A stretch of 64,000 nt of DNA from Echinometra lucunter. Taxonomy: Eukaryota; Echinodermata; Echinoidea; Camarodonta; Echinometridae. The notes beneath the pieces are model-generated. The model worked only from the letters and a program-made list of their open reading frames with translations. It was not told where the DNA came from and searched no databases. The stretch covers positions 17,944,566 to 18,008,565 of the forward strand of contig CM057169.1 in assembly GCA_029962745.1 (NCBI GenBank). The letters run 5' to 3'. The stretch's first letter is position 1. The number at the start of each line of letters is the position of its first letter. Both the position numbers and the translations under genes were made by a program. Below are positions 49,003 to 61,274 of this stretch, in pieces.

Positions 49003-49160
49003 GTGTTGTGGCTCAGTGGATAAGTCTCCAGACTTTGAACCACCATGTCTGGGGTTCGAATCCCTACCTCAGTACTAATGTCCTTTGGCAAGATATAAAT
49101 CTACAACTGCCACGTCTTTCGGATGGTGACGTTAAAGGTCGGTCCCAAACATAAATAATC
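49003..49160 (+). repeat. tRNA-derived SINE
   Basis: A tRNA-like head with A-box TGGCTCAGTGGATAAGTC and B-box GGGTTCGAATCCC spaced as in a tRNA, followed by a non-tRNA body ending TTTCGGATGGTGACGTTAAA-GGTCGGTCCC, a tail type common in invertebrate SINEs. The anticodon arm does not fold cleanly, so it is not a functional tRNA gene. Confidence 0.78.
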
Positions 49161-49888
49161 ATATTTGACTGATACACGTCTGTAAAAACCCAATTCAACA
49201 ACAACCACACCCCATGTAAAAGCTTTGAAAGAGAAAGTAGCTACATATGTGGAAAAAGGAGCGCACATTCACTATTAGTTCAGCCTCATTGCAGAATCCA
49301 TGGCTTGTAATGCGCTTGTTCAGGTACAAGTTTACACTGAACAATGAGTAAGTGAGCTTGACCCAGATTTGTTGCTAAGCAACTCCATCACCTTGCCCAT
49401 AATGCTAAGATCGGAAGAAACGACTCCATGACATTTCAGCCCCTCTTTCAAACAATGATATATACAGCCGTAAACAATTACTCGACCTTTCTAGAACCCT
49501 CCTGATAATGCCACCAAACTGTGTAACATAAAACCAGACACAATATTATAGCAAAATGATACTTCTGCTCATTACTCACTAACAAAGCATTTTCTATGCG
49601 ACCAATTTTTTGTGAACTCCAAAGATTGGTGAACATGATTTAACCTGTCGAAAACTAAGCCTGAGATACATGTACTGTATATGTACGATACTGCATGTAC
49701 ATGTACATGTAACTCAGGCTAGGGTCTGTAGAAAATGTGTTATAATGAAATGAAATCGTGCTCAACAGGATAATGTAAACACAGCATGAATGAAACCTCC
49801 TTCACATATCGGGACCACTCGTGAAATTCATGAAAGCTTAATATGCAGTAGCTTTGTTGTGAAACTTTCATGAGAGAGCACTTCTTTT

Positions 49889-50317
49889 TTAAAGGGTAAG
49901 TCCACCCTAGAAGTTTCACTGTTTCAATAAAAGGAGATAAATTTGAACAGCATTTTGAAAAAGAAATGAGCAAAATTGGTCATAGAATAAGAAAATTACA
50001 CTCATTTACACTATCTAGTAAATTACTCTCAGCTCTGCAAATTGGCGACACTGATGACAGCATATGCGAGCAGGTCTCCATTCACTTTGTACATGAAATT
50101 TCACATTTTCTCAATTTTCTTGGAAGTTACACATTTTCTTACCCCCATAGTCAATGTATGTTCAGAAGAATTGCTTTTTACAAAACATACTATACTGTAA
50201 ATGAGTGTAATTTTCTTATTCTTTGACCGATTTTGCTCATTTCTTTTTCAAAATGCTGTCCAAATTTATCTTCTTTTATTAAAACAGTGAAACTTCTAGG
50301 GTGGACTTTCCCTTTAA
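49889..50317. repeat. TTAA-bounded palindromic MITE, copy 3 (internally deleted)
   Basis: Starts TTAAAGGGTAAGTCCACC, ends GGTGGACTTTCCCTTTAA. The right half lacks most of the segment from the centre to GTAAATGAGTG, so the palindrome is asymmetric. Confidence 0.83.
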
Positions 50318-50792
50318 AGCACTTGTACATGTACAGAATGTGTATCAACTTTACCAAGGAAATTGGTTGGAAGAAAAATGAGGATGCAGTATGTAAGGTC
50401 TAAAATCATTTGTCATTTACAAAGAAACTACATGTAGTCATATTAATGTTCATTCATGTATACATGTACATGTATGTAGCTTTCCTTTCTGTGTATATCA
50501 TTTGTATTTCAACTATCCTTCCATCTGTCATTCTTTCTGCCTATATTTCCTTTCTTTCTCGTTTTTTTTTTTCTCCCCTACTTTCCAACTCACTCTCTCT
50601 TCCAATACATTCTCTATCTTTTTTAATATTTTTATTGATTTCCTCATATAGGGTGGATAACCCATTCAACAGAAGTTGATTTTCAAAGGGGTCCACAAAG
50701 TTAATAAAAAAAAGAATAACAAAATTTACAGGAATAAAACTGAACAAATACAAGAATACAAGCTTGCACTCTCCTTCAGATATCTCTGCTAT

Positions 50793-50936
50793 CCCTCCCT
50801 CCCTCCCTCCCTCCTTCCCTCAATCCATCTATCCCTCCATCCCTCCCTCAATCCATTTATCCATCCATCCCTCCCTCCCTCCATCCCTCCCTCAATCCAT
50901 CTATCCCTCCATCCATCCCTCCCTCTCTCTTCTGTC
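50793..50936. repeat. TCCC/ATCC minisatellite
   Basis: Imperfect array of CCCTCCCTCCATCC and CAATCCATCTAT units. Open frames across it (PSLPPS repeats) are artefacts. Confidence 0.85.
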
Positions 50937-51339
50937 TCTCTCTGATATTGTCTCCTCCACCTTTCCATTCCCAAACAACCTTGCTCCATTTCCCTTCCAA
51001 ATCTAACTGAAAGATCCACCAAAGGTACTATCGCGGCAACGTATCGCCCGACAATATCCATTTCGCGGGTGCAGCGGGACGGCTGGCCGGCCCACGACCG
51101 TAAAGGACATTTCACTTCGGGGGAATCTCTTCAGAAATCCCATTTGGCAGCGGCAGATGGACTGATCTCCCTATTCTAAAGAGCAACCAAATCACCTGGA
51201 TCCCTTTCATCAAAGGATGAGGTTACGGTCAGTGAGAAGAAGCGACTTCCTCCCCCAATGCTCATATTATTCCCTGACTGCTCTTGCACTTTTGCCAAAT
51301 ATCTAAACCCTTTAATTTCTTCTTCTTTTTCTTCCTCTC

Positions 51340-51412
51340 CTCTCTTCTCTCTCTCTCTCTTGGGCTCTCTCTCTCTCTCTCTTTCTTTCTCTCTTTCTCT
51401 CTCTCTCTTTCC
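51340..51412. repeat. CT microsatellite
   Basis: Interrupted (CT)n run with TTTC insertions. Confidence 0.85.
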
Positions 51413-52266
51413 AGGGGTTAAGCAAAATTTTGCTAGTGTAAATATAGAAAATTGACACTGCAATGATATACTCATACAAGTAACTCCATGAAAATCACAG
51501 TTGGATTATGACAAGAGGTTTTCAACAGAAGTAATTTACAGCAAGTTATTTTTTTTTTCCAAATATAGCTTCCCTGTTTCAAACATTCCAGTTATGGCAG
51601 GATAAACAATCAATGATTAATTCAAGCCTTTGTCTCCCAATCATATCCTAAACGATTACTAAGTAAAGACAATATTCAGTGAAAGTGCACCGACTGATAT
51701 CTCTGATAATCATTAATTATTAATCGCTTCTAATCAGTCTTGCCTTACATCATGCAACCAGCAGTTTTCAGAAGAGGAATTCAAGTACACTTCACCTATG
51801 AAGAGCACAGTCCAACATGATAAATATAATAAATGTACTTACATGCACAATTTCAAAACTATAATAATTCACTGATGCACACTCATATTACCATGTATTG
51901 TGTAATTCATTCTATGTCTAGGCATACATATACATGTACTTCTACAATCTACACTTCCCCGAATATTAATGGAAGATTTTCTTACTATAGCTACATAGTA
52001 CTTGGAAGCTTGCTACATGTATGTGGAATTTCGCTTCCTTATCTTTTCCTTCCGACTGCTTTGCTAATCTGATGGGAAATTCTTACCGATTTTACCATGA
52101 AACTCACATACCATGAAACTTCCTACTAAAATTTCAGAAGCTTCCTGCAATTTTACTTTTCATAATTTGAAATCCATGTATGGACACAAGGACGTGAAAC
52201 TACTGGAATTCTTTACAGGCTTTTCTACCATTGTTCTGAATACTACATGTAGTAACAAAATTCACA

Positions 52267-52854
52267 TTAAAGGAAACCAACACCCTCAAGTCAAGTAGTG
52301 TTTAAATCAAAGCTAAGACAGAATAAACAGATCGGTGAAATATGGAACAAAATCAGACATGGCAAAAGAAAGTTATGCCCAAATGAAATATTCTGGTTTT
52401 TTTTACACTGACATAGCTACATGTGTTTGTGATATAGATGTAATTCATGGACAAAAACTCCCAATATCTTTTGCACACAGAATTTCACACTTTGAAGAAT
52501 ACGTTTTCATTGTCCTTATCCCAAATATGCTGTGGAGAAATCACTCCTATATGGACATTATAATATTATCTCAAGTTTGGCTTGAGAAAATGCACAAATC
52601 GTAAGCAATATGAAAATGTTTCATGATGTGTACATGTTTGTACAAAACATATTGAGTGTTGTCCACAAAATGTCATGAATACATGCACATGTAGCTATGG
52701 TAGTGTCAAACAATATCATATAGAAAATTTCATATTGTACACGGTAGCCATAACATTAATTCTGAGTCGATTTTGTTCAAATTTTTACTTAACTGTTTTT
52801 ATTCCATCTTAGCTTTAATTCAAAACTACTCAACTCGGTGTTGATTTCCTTTAA
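52267..52854. repeat. TTAA-bounded MITE, TTAAAGGAAAYCAACACC ends
   Basis: Left TTAAAGGAAACCAACACC, right GGTGTTGATTTCCTTTAA, with an imperfect arm continuing about 60 bp inward (AAAGCTAAGAYRGAATAAA). It is 588 bp and non-coding. Confidence 0.78.
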
Positions 52855-53704
52855 TGTGAATTGTGTTATTCAGAACGTACAGATGTTTGGGATCATGCAA
52901 TTCAAAAAGAGTAAAAATATATCCACACGAGAAATACTTCTACAACAACTGGACACATATAATTATAAGTATCTTGTCATTAAAACTGACAGCAGTGACA
53001 ACATGTTTCTGAGTGAAGTTGCTGGTATGGATAAAAAATGTATGATGACATTTTTATTCACTGAAACGACATGTTTCAATCTTAAAATGTACAGTGTACA
53101 TGTATTACAGTGGTCAGAAATTCAGAACTGTAAGTTGTAACTTCCCTTGTAAAAAAAAAGATAGCATCAGCGGCATGTAATGTTGTAATATTTTGATGTA
53201 TAAAAATTTACAGATTGAACAATTGGTGGAGTATAATACCCTAGGGCCTAAGCAACAAAAAATGCAAGTGTATCAACTTGAAGAGAATCTCCTTTTGTTT
53301 CAATCCTATGCATCATTTATAGTTAATCCTTTTGATTCTCTAGCTCACAGATCTGAATTATACTTGTTCTCAAATTTTCATTACAACTTCTGTCATTGTG
53401 AAGTTCCATTAACAACATGTATTCTTAAAGTGTGCCAGACATACACCAAACTTTCAGAATATTTTGTCAAATTTTATCTTCAAATTCTTTGCCAATATCA
53501 TTATGCATATTATGAAATAATTGTTGTGATGTTGTGATTAATGAGTGTTGAACTCTTTACTGTACATGTAAGTTACTGAATGTAATTGAGCCTTTGGTCA
53601 CCATTTTCAGTATTTTGAATAAAATCATTCAATTCAGTTTGGAAGCTCAGTGTGAAATAGTGATAACAGATCGCATCATGATGACGGTTGAATGATGGGC
53701 TCCG

Positions 53705-54094
53705 CAGAGACTCCAACCCCAAGCACCTCTTAAGCGGAAGATTCTCCCACCGAGACCCCCCAGCAAACAGGAGACTCTGACTCAATGTGCGAGTAGCCCA
53801 CATCACTAGCCCAAACCACCTAATTCCTTGCGGCCGGAGGCTACTTTTGGGGTTATAGAAGCTCTCTGGTGCTATCTGAGGCTTATTTTTTTAACATATG
53901 ACAATACTAAGTAAATGAGGTAAAATCCAATGATTCAGATTCATTTTTATCAAAAAGGTGGTTGAGCGGGAGAAAAAAGGAGAAGCACAGCTAGGGCGGG
54001 AGAAATTCATACTCAAGTGGGAGAGCAGGAGATTTTCTGAAAATGGACTCAAACGGGAGATCTCCCGCCGAAAACGGGAGAGTTGGAGTCTCTG
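53705..54094. repeat. Possible hAT-type MITE, CAGAGACTCCAAC ends
   Basis: CAGAGACTCCAAC at 53705 is matched by GTTGGAGTCTCTG ending at 54094. The interior right half repeats CGGGAGA words. Flanks GCTCCG and GCTCTG agree at five of six bases, a weak target duplication. Confidence 0.5.
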
Positions 54095-54555
54095 GCTCTG
54101 TACTCTAAACTTCCTAAAGTTCCTTTGTTGCTTCACTCATAACCACCATTCACATGCATTCATTCAGCAGTTTAATTACTGCATACTGCATACTGCACTG
54201 TATCTGAACAAGGCCAAGACTGTGTTCAGTAAATCAAGATACGAGGTTTAAAACCACGATAATCCTGTCTAATTAGACACCCTATAGCTTTTGCGGCCAC
54301 AGATAAAGCCTCCAATCATTTAGAATTAGAGCTTTAACATTCAATTAGTTTGTGCGACTAACAGTTAGACCTAGATATATGGCTAGACCTCTATGCAAGA
54401 TTTTTTAAATAAAATAAAACATATTTCATTTTTAATTTGTCTCATTAACAATAAAATTGACTTTACATTTCTAGATAGATCTAACGTTAGATGTGATCTA
54501 AAATCATTATAATCACACGACAGGCTCTTAAAAGCTGTACAGGGCTCTGGTAGAC

Positions 54556-54768
54556 TTAGCTAATAACTCTCAGTTCTTGCAATATCATGATCTCCTTATC
54601 GCTAGGCCAGCGCCAGTCAACCAGCGCCTTGTACTCCCGTGCGATGCAGTCGTTGGCCTGTAACAACGTCAATGCGCTGCTGAACAACTCCTGCGGTGCG
54701 TTGCATACGCACGGGGAAGTGTAGGGCGAGGTTACCGTACGATTTGCGATCACAAAGTGAATGTCATT
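54556..54768 (-). other. GC-rich coding-like open frame next to exon 1
   Basis: On the minus strand, 66 bp downstream of the RASA-like exon 1 donor, a frame reads QELFSSALTLLQANDCIARE then YKALVDWRWPSDKEI with GC-rich third positions, unlike the AT-rich surroundings. No family is recognised. It is in a different frame from exon 1, so it is not a simple extension. It could be an alternative exon, an exon of an overlapping gene or a fragment. Confidence 0.3.
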
Positions 54769-54834
54769 CCATCACAACTTCCATTCAAAACTTTGACATA
54801 TATCATATCCACAATGAACTTACTGCAAACTTAC

Positions 54835-54895
54835 CAATATTGATCCTTAAACTTTCCAAAACCCGCACCTCGGGGTCTGCAGATTCCTCAGCCAT
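54835..54895 (-). CDS. RASA3: RASA2/3-like Ras GAP, exon 1 (start codon)
   Basis: The ATG at 54893-54895 begins MAEESADPEVRVLESLRINI, matching in length and pattern the short acidic N-terminus and LRxxIG strand that open GAP1-family proteins. The donor is ATTG|GTAAG (54830-54834). The exon ends in phase 1 and completes Gly with the exon at 9655, 45 kb away, giving the diagnostic IGEAKNL. Sequence before the ATG (54896-55150) is CpG-containing without an obvious TATA box and is the likely promoter. Downstream function by family: GTP hydrolysis on Ras/Rap at the plasma membrane. Confidence 0.88.
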
Positions 54896-55160
54896 GCTTG
54901 CATTCTAATCTAAAACTTTGTTCCAAAGTACTCTACGTTCCAATTCCCGTGGACAACAAATCACAAATTGCCTATACAAAAAATGCATGCGAGAGATTGC
55001 GATATACCGTATGAGATATCGAGAGAGCTAGAGCATGCAGCGCGCGCAGTATAGCAATACGTACGTTGGATAATAACTACATGGAAAAAAGGCATAGAAA
55101 ATCAAGTTTCAGGCATGCACGTGCGTCAATTGCGTTTTGCGCACGTGCACGGGTGTCTGC
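54896..55160 (-). promoter_or_regulatory. Probable promoter / 5' UTR of the RASA-like gene
   Basis: Upstream of the start codon on the minus strand. It includes CpG-rich words (GCAGCGCGCGCAG, CGTACGT, GCACGTGC) in otherwise AT-rich DNA, with no clear TATA box. The transcription start cannot be placed. Confidence 0.4.
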
Positions 55161-55214
55161 GTGTGCGACATGATTATCACACTGATCTCTACAGTGTAGA
55201 GATCAGTGGATTAT

Positions 55215-55271
55215 CATCTCCATGACATCATCATCATCATCGTCATCATCGTCATCATCATCATCATCTTC

Positions 55272-55305
<34 letters not shown>

Positions 55306-55314
55306 CCATCAGGC
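55215..55314. repeat. (CAT)n microsatellite
   Basis: Imperfect ATC/CAT trinucleotide array. Confidence 0.9.
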
Positions 55315-55799
55315 ATCATAGTAACAGTCAGTGATCAGTGCTTCTCAGCCAATCAAAACCAAGATTTTTACTGAATTGTAAGTGACTGACAACTTTGCCC
55401 TGGAAAAGCAGAGGACCTTTTTGGTTTGTTTGTTTGTTTGTTTGTTGTTGTTTTTTGTTGTTGTTTTGTTTAGTTTTTGTTTAGTTTTTGTTCAGTTTTT
55501 GTTTTGTTTTTGTTTTTGCTTGCTTGCTTGTCAGCAGACTTCAGCCCTCCATTTTGAAAACAACCTCTATCCGTCGCTACAGTTAATTAATTCCTCACCC
55601 TTCAGGTTGACTAAAGACTGCACTTAAAAGACTTCAGATAACAGAGCAATGAACACCCTCATTACTAATTATGAAACCAAAAAAAAGCATAGCGACCAAT
55701 CGAGGGAAAACAAAAAACAAAAAACAAAAACAAAAACGTGGAATTCAGAAAGTTATACAGTGGTCAAGTCGGTATAATATAAATCATTGCATGTTTTGT

Positions 55800-55985
55800 A
55801 TTATTATTATTATTATTATTATTATCATTATTATTATTATCATTATTATTATTATCATTATTATTATCATTATTATTATCATTATTATTATTATCATTAT
55901 TATTATTATTATTATTATCATTATTATTATTATTAATATTGTTATTATCATCATCATCATCATCATCATCATCATTATTATCATC
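55800..55985. repeat. (ATT)n/(ATC)n microsatellite
   Basis: About 186 bp of ATT with interspersed ATC. The poly-Ile frame across it is not a gene. Confidence 0.92.
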
Positions 55986-56441
55986 CGATCATTTTTGTGT
56001 GTGATTTCTGTTTACACTACTCTGTAATTCCATACTGTTATCTAAGCTATATTTTAATTGTAATTTTGTTGCACTTTTATGAAAAATGAGAAAAATCCAG
56101 TGTGTGTGGATTCAAATCAATAAACTTTGAAACTTGAAACTTGAACTCGTTTATCTTGTGAGAGGTGGCGAAATTGATTTGTCCCAGCTCATCTTTTTCT
56201 TTTCTTTCTTTTTTTCAGATAGAAGGACCCGCCCCTCCCCCTAACACCGCGCTTTATAAAGTCCAAAAAGCTTTCTATCAAATTGCGAGGGAACGTTGTG
56301 ACCGAGCTTTAAGAAAAAGGGTGTTGACACTGTGTGTTTTAGAGCAAAGGGCAGTTTATTATACATCAAAATGATTTTTATTGTTGTGTGAGGGAGCCCG
56401 CGAATAAGGGGGGGGGGGATAGCTTATTACAACATTGCAAG

Positions 56442-57600
56442 CAGGGGCGTCGATAGACTGTTTTGAAAAGGGGGTGTAGTGGCCAGATTGCCGACAAACA
56501 ATGCCACCGATTGCCGACGACCAACGTCGATAAATGCAACCGTATAAAGCCCATGAGGCATGTTCAGTTGTGTGCCTCTATCATATTTTCCTTTTAAATT
56601 ATTTTGTTCACCTCACTTGCCGAATGTGTTTGTTTTCCGAAGACATCCTGTATCTAAATATAATACGAGCGAGCGCAGCGAGCGAGGAAAAATATACACT
56701 CTCTTTCGTACAAGTGATAGTTCTTCATCAAACTACATGATGGGCTTAAAGATATCTAAATTATATTTGGTCACCTCTTTGGCCTGATTCATTCGCTTGC
56801 AAAGACCATCCTAAATCTTAATATTACACAAGCGAGCGCAGCGAGCGTTGAAAAAATCTATTTTTCATGGTAGAAGTGATAATTCTTTATCCAAATACAC
56901 GATGGTATTAACTATGAGATATCTTTCTGATACAGGTACATTTGGTCACCTCGCTTGCCGAATTCGTTTGCATTCCCAAATCCATCTTGTATCTGAATAT
57001 TGTACGAGTGAGCGTAGCGAGCGAGGAAAATACATATGTACTCCTTTTCATGATAAAAAGTGAAAGTTCTTCATCAAAATACATGATGGGCCTTAATTTA
57101 AGATATGTTTATATATTTGGTCACCTCTCTTACCTAATTTCATTGCTTTCAAAGACCATCCTGTATCTAAATATTATAAGAGCGAGAAAAAGTATATATG
57201 CTCTTTTTATGGTAGAAGCGATAATTCTTCATCAAAATACACGATGGGCCTAACGATATCTAAATTACGTATTTGTTTATCTCACTAGCCGAATGTGTTT
57301 GCCTTCCGAAAACATCCTGTAATTAAATATAATATGAGCGAGCGCAGCGTGCGAGGAAAAATATACACTCTCTTTCGTGGTACCAGTGTTATTTCGTCTT
57401 CAAAACGCTAAGGCAAATAAGCCGAATATGACTCTATTTGGGCACCGTACTCCTCTTTTCTTTTCTTCTTCCTCTTCCCTCTCCTTCCTTTCTCTCTCTC
57501 TACCTCTCTTTTTCTTATTTTGCCAACAGCGATCGCGAATTTGCTGACAAGAATTTTGAATGAGGGGGTCACCCCCCCCCCCCCTCTAGCGACGCCCCTG
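56442..57600. mobile_element. Non-autonomous hAT-like element carrying a tandem array
   Basis: Ends CAGGGGCGTCGATAG and CTAGCGACGCCCCTG, typical hAT-type CAGGGGCG termini. The flanks ATTGCAAG and GTTGCAAG agree at seven of eight bases, fitting an 8-bp target duplication. Inside is an array of about five 155-175-bp units (56570-57400), each with a GAGCGAGCGCAGCGAGCG-like word and TTCATCAAAATACATGATGGG. No transposase frame is present. Confidence 0.78.
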
Positions 57601-58179
57601 GTTGCAAGAAAGAAAAGTTTTTACTGTGTGTTGAAAACTGTTGCATTTCTCAGCGCTAAAAGATATATGTTGTTATTGGTATGGAGGGTGGGGTGGCAAA
57701 AATGAGTTTTCCACCCCCTCCCCCCTTCCCCGGTAAAAGGGGGGGCGGAGGAATCTGCCTCCCGTGTTTTGCCGCCAATAGTAGACAGGAGATACACTGC
57801 TCTATACATTCTCAGTCGATCGATCTGGGTGCCATAATTATCAGATCCTGACGTTAGTGGCAATCATTGTCTTCCCCTCTATTCTTGCAGCGAATTGATG
57901 AGATCAAGATGGGCTACGCCGGTGGCGTTTCGGTGCCTCTCTGTAGCCATTCTAAGACAGTATGTAAGGCGTTGCCGTCCATTTGATCGTCGGCCCTCTA
58001 CCTTTCCTGTTAAAGGGGTATCTCCTCAAGCTGATCTTTTCTCGATACAATATAATGTATGTACATAATCAGGATAATGTAAAATACCGGTGAGTGTAGT
58101 GAGATATCGATCCCTTGAAAAAAATTAAAAGGTACCATGGTACCCATGGTGATTAATAATAATAATAATGATAACAACT

Positions 58180-58418
58180 CTTATTTACCCAGGGAAGCCA
58201 CTTCAGCTATCAGCTGATCTTCCAGCGGGCCCTGCATGAAATAATATGTTATTATTACCCTTCTCCATTCTCATATGCCGAGCGCCTGGATAGAAGGCAG
58301 AAGGTCACATTTTTGTAAGTCTTTGGTATGACTCGGCCGGGGATCGAATTCACGACCTCCCGTTCATGACGCTGACGTTTATCAATTGAGCCAACATGAG
58401 TCCGGTTAAACGAAATCA
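58180..58418 (-). repeat. tRNA-derived SINE (minus strand)
   Basis: On the minus strand a tRNA-like head has A-box TGGCTCAATTGATAAACGTC and B-box GAATTCGATCCCCGG, followed by a non-tRNA body ending near the AATAATAAT run at 58155. It is not a functional tRNA. Confidence 0.65.
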
Positions 58419-58937
58419 CCATCAAATCACGGTAATTTGATGGTAATTTCATATTACTTTTATGGTTTTGATGGTAATTTCGTCAAAATACCATGGATAC
58501 CAAAGTACTCTTTTTTGCAGGGGAATAAGAAAAAGTAGGTGTTGGAATTATAACCTGCTCTTTGAGACAACCAGAAAGCTGATCGCAAAACAGCAATATT
58601 TATTGTTATGGGGGGGGGGGGGGAATAATTGCCCCTTCCCCCACAGATGGAAGCGAGCATTTGCTCCCTTTTTCCTGGCCCCTATGATAGATGATGGACA
58701 ATGTTTCTGAATATAAAGAGACGTTCCATCTATTAACATGCGTGGGAGGGTAGCGACAGAGTGAGAAAAATATGTATTTTGAATGCTGGAAACTTCTATT
58801 TCAGAAACTTCTATTTATGTATAGTCACATGGATTGGAAAAGAAGACCTTCGGGTTATAGTTATTAAGTTAAACTTTTTCTTTTCCCGGCATCCATGTGA
58901 CTCTCCTTATATTCTCCTATTTATTGTATTTGGGGTT

Positions 58938-58968
<31 letters not shown>

Positions 58969-59769
58969 GTTTGTTTTTTTGTTTGTTTGGTTTTTTTTTT
59001 TTTTGGTTTGTTGACTCTGCCGAATAAAATAAAAATAATAATAATATGCATATTTCACATACAACTATGATCTGTTTTTTTTTTGTCTTGCGAGGGGGAG
59101 GGGTAATAGGAATGGGGAAAGCGATTTTGCCGGGGGAACCACCCCCTCAACCCCCGCCCCGCTTCTGGCACCTATGGTGACCATTGTGTATTTTTTGGAA
59201 ATCGGATTTGCGCAAATCCAAAGAGGGGGGCCACCAGCGAACAGGGGCACTTACAAAGGGTGAACACAAGAAGGGAAAAATAGCGTTTGAGGCGTTGGTA
59301 TACCCCATACCCCTGCATTCTATTTCATTTTCGATATATATATTTTTTTAATATTTACATAATAACTAGTTTGCAGTGGTTAAGACTGATCTGATTCTCA
59401 TTTCCGAGCGAGCGAAGCGAGCATTCGAAAAATGTTAAGAATTTTTTTGCTGAACATCACGGATTTTTTTATTATTTATAGTAACTTCACAAAAGAATCT
59501 TAGGACATTTCCCTATCATTGTTATTTTCATCAATTAACCCAGTCGTTTTCCTTATTAACCAAGCTATAATTTGCAATGTATTTTTGAGGTCTCATCACC
59601 ATGATCACGACCGATGTTTTATTCGAAAAAAGTCAAATTGGAAAAGGATTTTAGATTTTAAGCACAATCTCGATACGAGTAGGAGAATACATAAGACTTA
59701 ATGGGTACAAAACATTTGATACGTTATGCCCGAGATATAATAAGTAACTTCGGTGCGAGAGTGAGAGTG

Positions 59770-60730
59770 GCGAGCCAGCTTTGGAGAAAAGAGAATAAAG
59801 AATTATCCTCGTTTTATTTTGTAGGGGCACCGTTCATTTTTATGAAAGTTTCGGGCGTTGTGCCCCTAGGTCTGGCCTCCTGCTCCACTGCCTCACAATC
59901 ATGACAATGTGTATAAATAACAAGGGAATCTGTTATGAAACTGCTCCGATTCTTTGGAGCTTGGTATATGGCTATTTTGGAGTGAAGTGAAAAAGGATAA
60001 TCAAAGGAGGGGAATGGCAGAGAAAGAAGAGGGTGCTAATCAGATGTAAAAAGAGACATGTAGCAGAATTTTAGGGGCACGTATCGGAAAAGAAATGCAA
60101 TACTCTTACAACGAAACACTTATCAGATTCGGAGGGGGGCACTTATCGTAAGGAGAAATGGCTCTCATTACAAAGCAAAAGGGGCACTTGTGTGTCAAAT
60201 TATAAAAGGGGCACATGCCAGAATGAAAAGGAAACTTATCAGAAAAAAGGAGCACTTACGACATTTTTATATAGCTCGTTAACAGTAGCAAAATTTGGAC
60301 AAACTAAAAAGGAAAAGGGTTATTCATCAGATTGGGGCGTATTTAAGATTTCAAATGGGGCACTTGCCCAAGTAGAAAAAGGGAACTTATCAGAGTGAAA
60401 GAGGGAGCTCAGTAGAAGGGCAATTGCACTTTTAGAACCGAAAATGGGCAGTCAAGAGGGGCACTTACCTCATTTCAACAGGGTGATAAGGGCGCACAGT
60501 TTCTGGAAAGGGAAAAGATCGCGCTATGGAAAAAGAGATAGGGTCACTAATGTGGTGTAAAAGGGGGCATTTGTACGATTCAAGAGAGTCTTAATTATCT
60601 GAAGCAAAAATGGCAATTACTATAGAAAGTGCATGCACGGGCGCTTATTGAAACGGAGAATGGGCCCTTGTAAGAAGAAAAAGGGGGCAATGAACTGGTT
60701 CGAAAAGGGGCAATTGGAAAAGTGAGGGCC
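59770..60730 (+). repeat. Degenerate GGGGCACTT repeat region
   Basis: More than fifteen irregularly spaced copies of GGGGCACTTRTCAGA-like words (for example 60134, 60181, 60208, 60357, 60459), separated by A-rich spacers of 20-50 bp. No stable frame is kept, so it is a decayed minisatellite rather than a repeat protein. Confidence 0.6.
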
Positions 60731-61052
60731 CTCTGTCCTCTGTCACCCTGCACCGTGCATCATACCATTATCACTATAACAACAAATAATTTATGATCAT
60801 CACACCATTATGACCAACACCGTATGATCATCACACCATTATCGCAATAGAGATTATCACCTTCATTATTCTTTTCTTTTCTAGAAACTCTCACCCCAGT
60901 TATAACCATTGTCACTTTTTAAAATGACACCTCTTAAATCCAGATATCTGTCATCCAAATTATCACCATAACCAGCATTATCAATATCACCCTATCACCA
61001 CATGCACCATCTTGACCACAATCTCTGTCACCCTTGTATCATCATTATCATT

Positions 61053-61083
<31 letters not shown>

Positions 61084-61230
61084 CTATCATTATTGTAAGG
61101 ATACATCCAGGCTATTCCTATAATCATTCAACCACAATCAACTAAACCATCAATACAATCGTCAGCACCCAACACCCCCAATCATCTCTCATCCCTTTGA
61201 TATCATAGTAATCACCGTCACAAAATCAGC
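60730..61230. repeat. ATC-rich degenerate tract
   Basis: CATCACCATTATCACC-type simple sequence, including a pure (CAT)n stretch at about 61034-61083. Confidence 0.75.
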
Positions 61231-61274
61231 ATCGTCACTGAAAGTCATTCTTGAGCGCACTTGGGAACTGCCCC

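Larger units (their letters stand above)
33453..54834 (-). other. RASA-like intron 1, right part
   Basis: Repeat-rich and without a convincing gene. Named elements are listed separately. I see nothing definable in 34409-36038, 40100-43452, 50940-52266 or 52855-53696 beyond simple repeats, AT-rich sequence and worn element pieces. Confidence 0.55.

Noticed and set aside
49003..49075. Functional tRNA gene
   Set aside because: A and B boxes are present but the arms do not pair well, and it continues into a SINE body.
50676..51115. Pro/Ser-rich and Gly/Arg-rich open frames
   Set aside because: Translations of the TCCC/ATCC minisatellite on either strand.
55671..56027. Poly-isoleucine open frame
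   Set aside because: Translation of the ATT/ATC microsatellite.
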